A stretch of DNA of 64,000 bases from Mansonella perstans (lineage: Eukaryota; Nematoda; Chromadorea; Rhabditida; Onchocercidae). The number at the start of each line of letters is the position of its first letter. The first letter of the stretch is position 1. Below the pieces are notes generated by a model that saw only the letters and a program-made list of their open reading frames with translations, made no database searches and was not told the origin of the DNA. Below are positions 60,984-64,000 of the stretch, in pieces. The position numbers and the translations under genes were made by a program. The stretch is taken from NCBI GenBank assembly GCA_037074765.1, contig JBAMDO010000089.1:1-64000 (forward strand), read 5' to 3'.

Positions 60984-63576
60984 TTATCCAAGAAGGGTAT
61001 TTGTTACTTCGGAAATTAAATTAAAACTTGTCGAGCATGTTGCATTGTTATAATTGATCGTTGTTCCACCGCTGTCACCTGTTATCATTTGCATTGATTG
61101 TGTATAATCATTGATAGTCGCATTAAAAGTCTGCAAAAAAAAATTTCACAAATGATTTTTTTTTTCATTCATCAGTTTTTTCATATTAGCAAATAGTTTT
61201 AATTAATTGAAATTTTTTTCCTTTCAATAATAATTAAATGATAATAAAAAAAAACAATTATGCAATAATAAGTTATATTTAGAAATCTGATTGAAATTTT
61301 AAATTTTTTTGGAATTCACAATTACAGTATGGTGAAGAGGCATTACAGTATGAAAAATAAATGAATTTAATTAAATATTTGAATAAAATTTTATGAAATA
61401 AAATTTTTCATTGGTTAAGAATCCGGTAAACGGAAATATACATCTGTTATTGAATGTTCAGATGGATCAAATAATGCTGATGATTTGAACATTGAATTGA
61501 TTGGTTGAATAGAAGCAGTTGATGATTGAAATAATTCTGATGGTGATGATAGAAGCAATTGAGCTGGTGTTGGTGTATAATAGTTGGAACCCAAAATTTA
61601 AATTATAATTAAACTTTTTTTTAAGTTTAAATTTAAAATTTTTGCAATTAATAAAACAGTCAAGTTATTTATCAATGATTTAATGATTATTATAAATTGT
61701 ATCGTATGATGAGAGTAATCTCTGATGAACAAATTACATTCTTTATCGAAGTGTGGAAATATCTATAATCTTCAACAACTATCCGGAATGACTACTCCGA
61801 ACTACACATAAACACATCCTGAATAAAACGGGCAATTCCAAAATTTTATTAATCGAATTAAAATTAACTTTAGCAAATTTCATCAAAGAGTACAAATAAA
61901 TATTTTCAGCTTGAGATTGAACCCCAGTCAGCTTAAAAAGAAACAATTCAAGAAATCAATTAAAATACCTGTAGAAGTTAAATTGTTGGTAGTAAGTAAT
62001 GTTGGATATTCCATATGATTCCTTACAGGTATCAAATTATTTTGATCCATTTGTGATTGATAAAATCCACCGAAAATTTTTGTAGCATAATATAGCAGAA
62101 AAAGACATGATGATATAACAATAAATTAAGTGATATATGGATGAATAATATAATTTGGTAGTTTTGAGGGTTTTTTTTTATTTGAGAGTTCTGAGAGTTT
62201 TTTTTCTTTTTTTTTTTTTTGGATGACAATCATTTTTAAAAGTATTTCCAATATGAGTATGAAATGTGAATTTTGTAAAGTTCGATATAAACATATTCCG
62301 GATAATCCTCATATTGATATAAGGAAGACTATCCAGTTTGAAATAATTTCATCATTATGATTATATTTGAAAAAGCAAAAAAAGTTACATTGTAGTTGAT
62401 CGTTGTACTAGAAATTCAATAATAAATCATTACTGTAATCATTAATTAACCTATGGATTATTGGCCACATCATGATCAGATGGATCAACTAACCAGCATT
62501 ATTGGTCATATAATTTTGATAGTACAGCTCAGATGATGATGGCCAATAGTTTGCTTTTGTTGATGATGACCATTGATAATTTTGATCATGTCTTACCGCA
62601 CCAGTAGTATCATCCGTGGTGGAAAAATATGCTGTTAATCCCGAAAAACCGGATAGATCCTTAAAGAAATATATATGTGCTTTAATTATTCAATCAATTT
62701 AGAATGTTACAGTATGCACAGAAAATTGTTAATTTGTTAAGTAATACTTGAGGTAATTGAAATAATCCCGGAATCATTGATGTATTATTTCCGGTTACAT
62801 CGTGAATAACAGTTGTAGCGGTGGTTGCAAAATTTTCATTTTCACTTCTCCGCGATGTCCGAGCAATGGCATCATTCATGGAAGCAATTGCTGGTGTAGC
62901 AGCAACAACAATTTGCTGTTGCTGTTGCGCACCATGCATCTTAAATGCAAATACAAAAAAAATTTTTAAATATCGAAAAAAAAAAGTTAACTTTAAGAAA
63001 AAATTTGAGAATTTAAAAAAATAAATGAAATCTTGAAATTTTAGTAAAAAAAACTGGAGAAATATAAAAATGATAAATTTTTTCATATTGGAAAATTTTT
63101 TGAGCGAAATCCCAAAATAAATAAGAAATATATATTTGTATTGGAATACTGTAAAATTTCTTTTAATACTGTATATATCCTGCATTTCTTTCATACTGTA
63201 ACAAAAAAATTGGAATTGAAAAATTTGAAAAGAGGAAATGATAGTGTTTAGTAAAAATGATAAACAATTTTTTATAAAAAAATTGAAAAGTTTTTTAAAA
63301 TAAATTTCAATTTACCTGTATTTCTTTCATATTGCTACTTATTGATGATGGTATCATAAATGTTGAATATTGTGGTACGGAGAGAATTGATGATTGATAA
63401 CCATTATTAATGTTATTATGTTTTTTTCGTTTACGTCCACGTACTGGCAAAAATTGTTGTTGTTGTTGAATTTGTGCTATTGTAACAGATGATGATGATG
63501 ATGATGATGATGATACTATATGTGTTGATGATAAATTCCGATCGCGATTTATTGATACCGGTAATGATTGTTTCAT
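60984..63576 (-). CDS. low-complexity, probably nuclear protein, unrecognised
   Basis: Minus-strand exons: 63316-63576, 62748-62939, 62494-62659, about 61969-62050, 61442-61563 and 60984-61130 (TAA); roughly 320 aa. Exon 1 begins MKQSLPVSINRDRN after a TTTAAAG acceptor, which may be a trans-splice site, or this may be an internal exon of a longer gene. It has a Ser run, a Gln run and a basic cluster VRGRKRKKH that looks like a nuclear localisation signal or AT-hook-like element. Later exons have QQQQQ, TATTVIHDVTGN, SGFSGLTAYFSTTDD and Ser/Asn/Tyr-rich sequence ending SEVTNTLLG. The style is that of a transactivation region of a developmental transcription factor; no DNA-binding domain is in the window. 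Exon 4 (MDQNNLIPVRN...) joins exon 5 in phase, but I find no in-phase AG acceptor for it, so it may be an alternative start. Confidence 0.6.
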
Positions 63577-64000
63577 TCTTTAAAAAAATATTAAAATTTT
63601 GTTTTCTTTTTTTCTTTTCTAAAAATTTTTTATTAATTTTTCAATTTTTTTTCTAAGAGAAAGTACCAATTAAAAGTTATCGTTTGCACTTATTAATTAA
63701 ATTTAATGTTGCTCAAATTTCTACGGCCAATTGTTAATTTCAAATGGATCATAATGCTATCAATTAATCTCCCATACTTTCATATTTTATGTTCAAAATA
63801 AAACGTTTTTTAAAAATTGACATTGATATACAAATTTACTAAATATCCCATATCGAAAAATTTTTTAAATTGTTATTACGTGAACTGAAATATCTATGTT
63901 GCATACTAGCATTTCTAACATAAACAAGTAAATTGATAAAGTGATTAGTTAAGTAAAAGGAAAAAAATTGAGAAATAGTAGGAGGAATAAAATTAATGGT
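63577..64000. other. upstream flank of the last gene
   Basis: AT-rich. Either the promoter/outron of the minus-strand gene or the start of an intron leading to upstream exons outside the window. Nothing else seen. Confidence 0.4.

Noticed and set aside
61918..61945. TTGAACCCC motif resembling a tRNA T-loop
   Set aside because: No acceptor, D or anticodon arms around it on either strand.
63183..63201. Second exon candidate (YERNAGYIQ) between exons 1 and 2 of the last gene
   Set aside because: It reaches a stop after ten codons. Exon 1 joins the MHGAQ exon in phase without it.

Overview
The window is intron-rich, strongly AT-rich eukaryotic DNA. Introns open with GTAAGT-like sites and close with TTTTCAG, genes are compact, and gene order is mixed-strand. 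The protein set (SLC17 carrier, TWK/K2P channel, RPF2, dynactin p27), an SL1-like 22-mer and 5S rRNA debris all point to a nematode. A filarial/spirurid worm fits the composition best; that placement is inference, not proof.

Layout. 1-1261 (+): last two exons of an SLC17-type carrier. 1788-1859 (-): tRNA-Gln(CUG). 3940-11010 (-): two-pore potassium channel in about nine exons. 11.0-23.1 kb: a gene desert full of microsatellites, with one exact DR4 nuclear-receptor half-site pair at 15542-15557. 23172-29960 (+): eleven-exon gene with a Cys/His-rich FLYWCH-like N-terminus and an unrecognised helical C-terminus. 30165-30464 (-): one relic exon of a paired-class homeobox gene with an in-frame stop. 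31541-31756 (+): small candidate gene. 33.3-34.25 kb: a possible relic and an unassigned open frame. 34507-37164 (+): complete RPF2 (295 codons, Brix domain). 37905-39427 (-): complete dynactin p27/DCTN6 (169 codons), convergent with RPF2. 40.1-41.2 kb: a composite of 5S rRNA pseudogene, LTR-like segment carrying an SL1-like sequence, and decayed retroelement reading frame. 41.2-54.7 kb: second gene desert with tandem repeats and a MITE-like hairpin. 54711-58355 (+): PDZ gene resembling tamalin/GRASP/CYTIP with an Asp-rich tail. 60984-63576 (-): low-complexity, probably nuclear protein.

The genes are unrelated housekeeping, neuronal and regulatory genes; I see no clear operon or pathway cluster. 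Exon models were built by hand from reading frame, splice sites and phase. SLC17, FLYWCH-like, RPF2, DCTN6 and the PDZ core are phase-consistent throughout. Unresolved: the 5' end and C-terminus of the K2P gene, the first exons of the PDZ gene, and exon 4 of the last gene. No complete new system is visible. The most unusual parts are the 5S/SL1/LTR composite, the homeobox relic and the chain of phase-1 exons in the FLYWCH-like gene.
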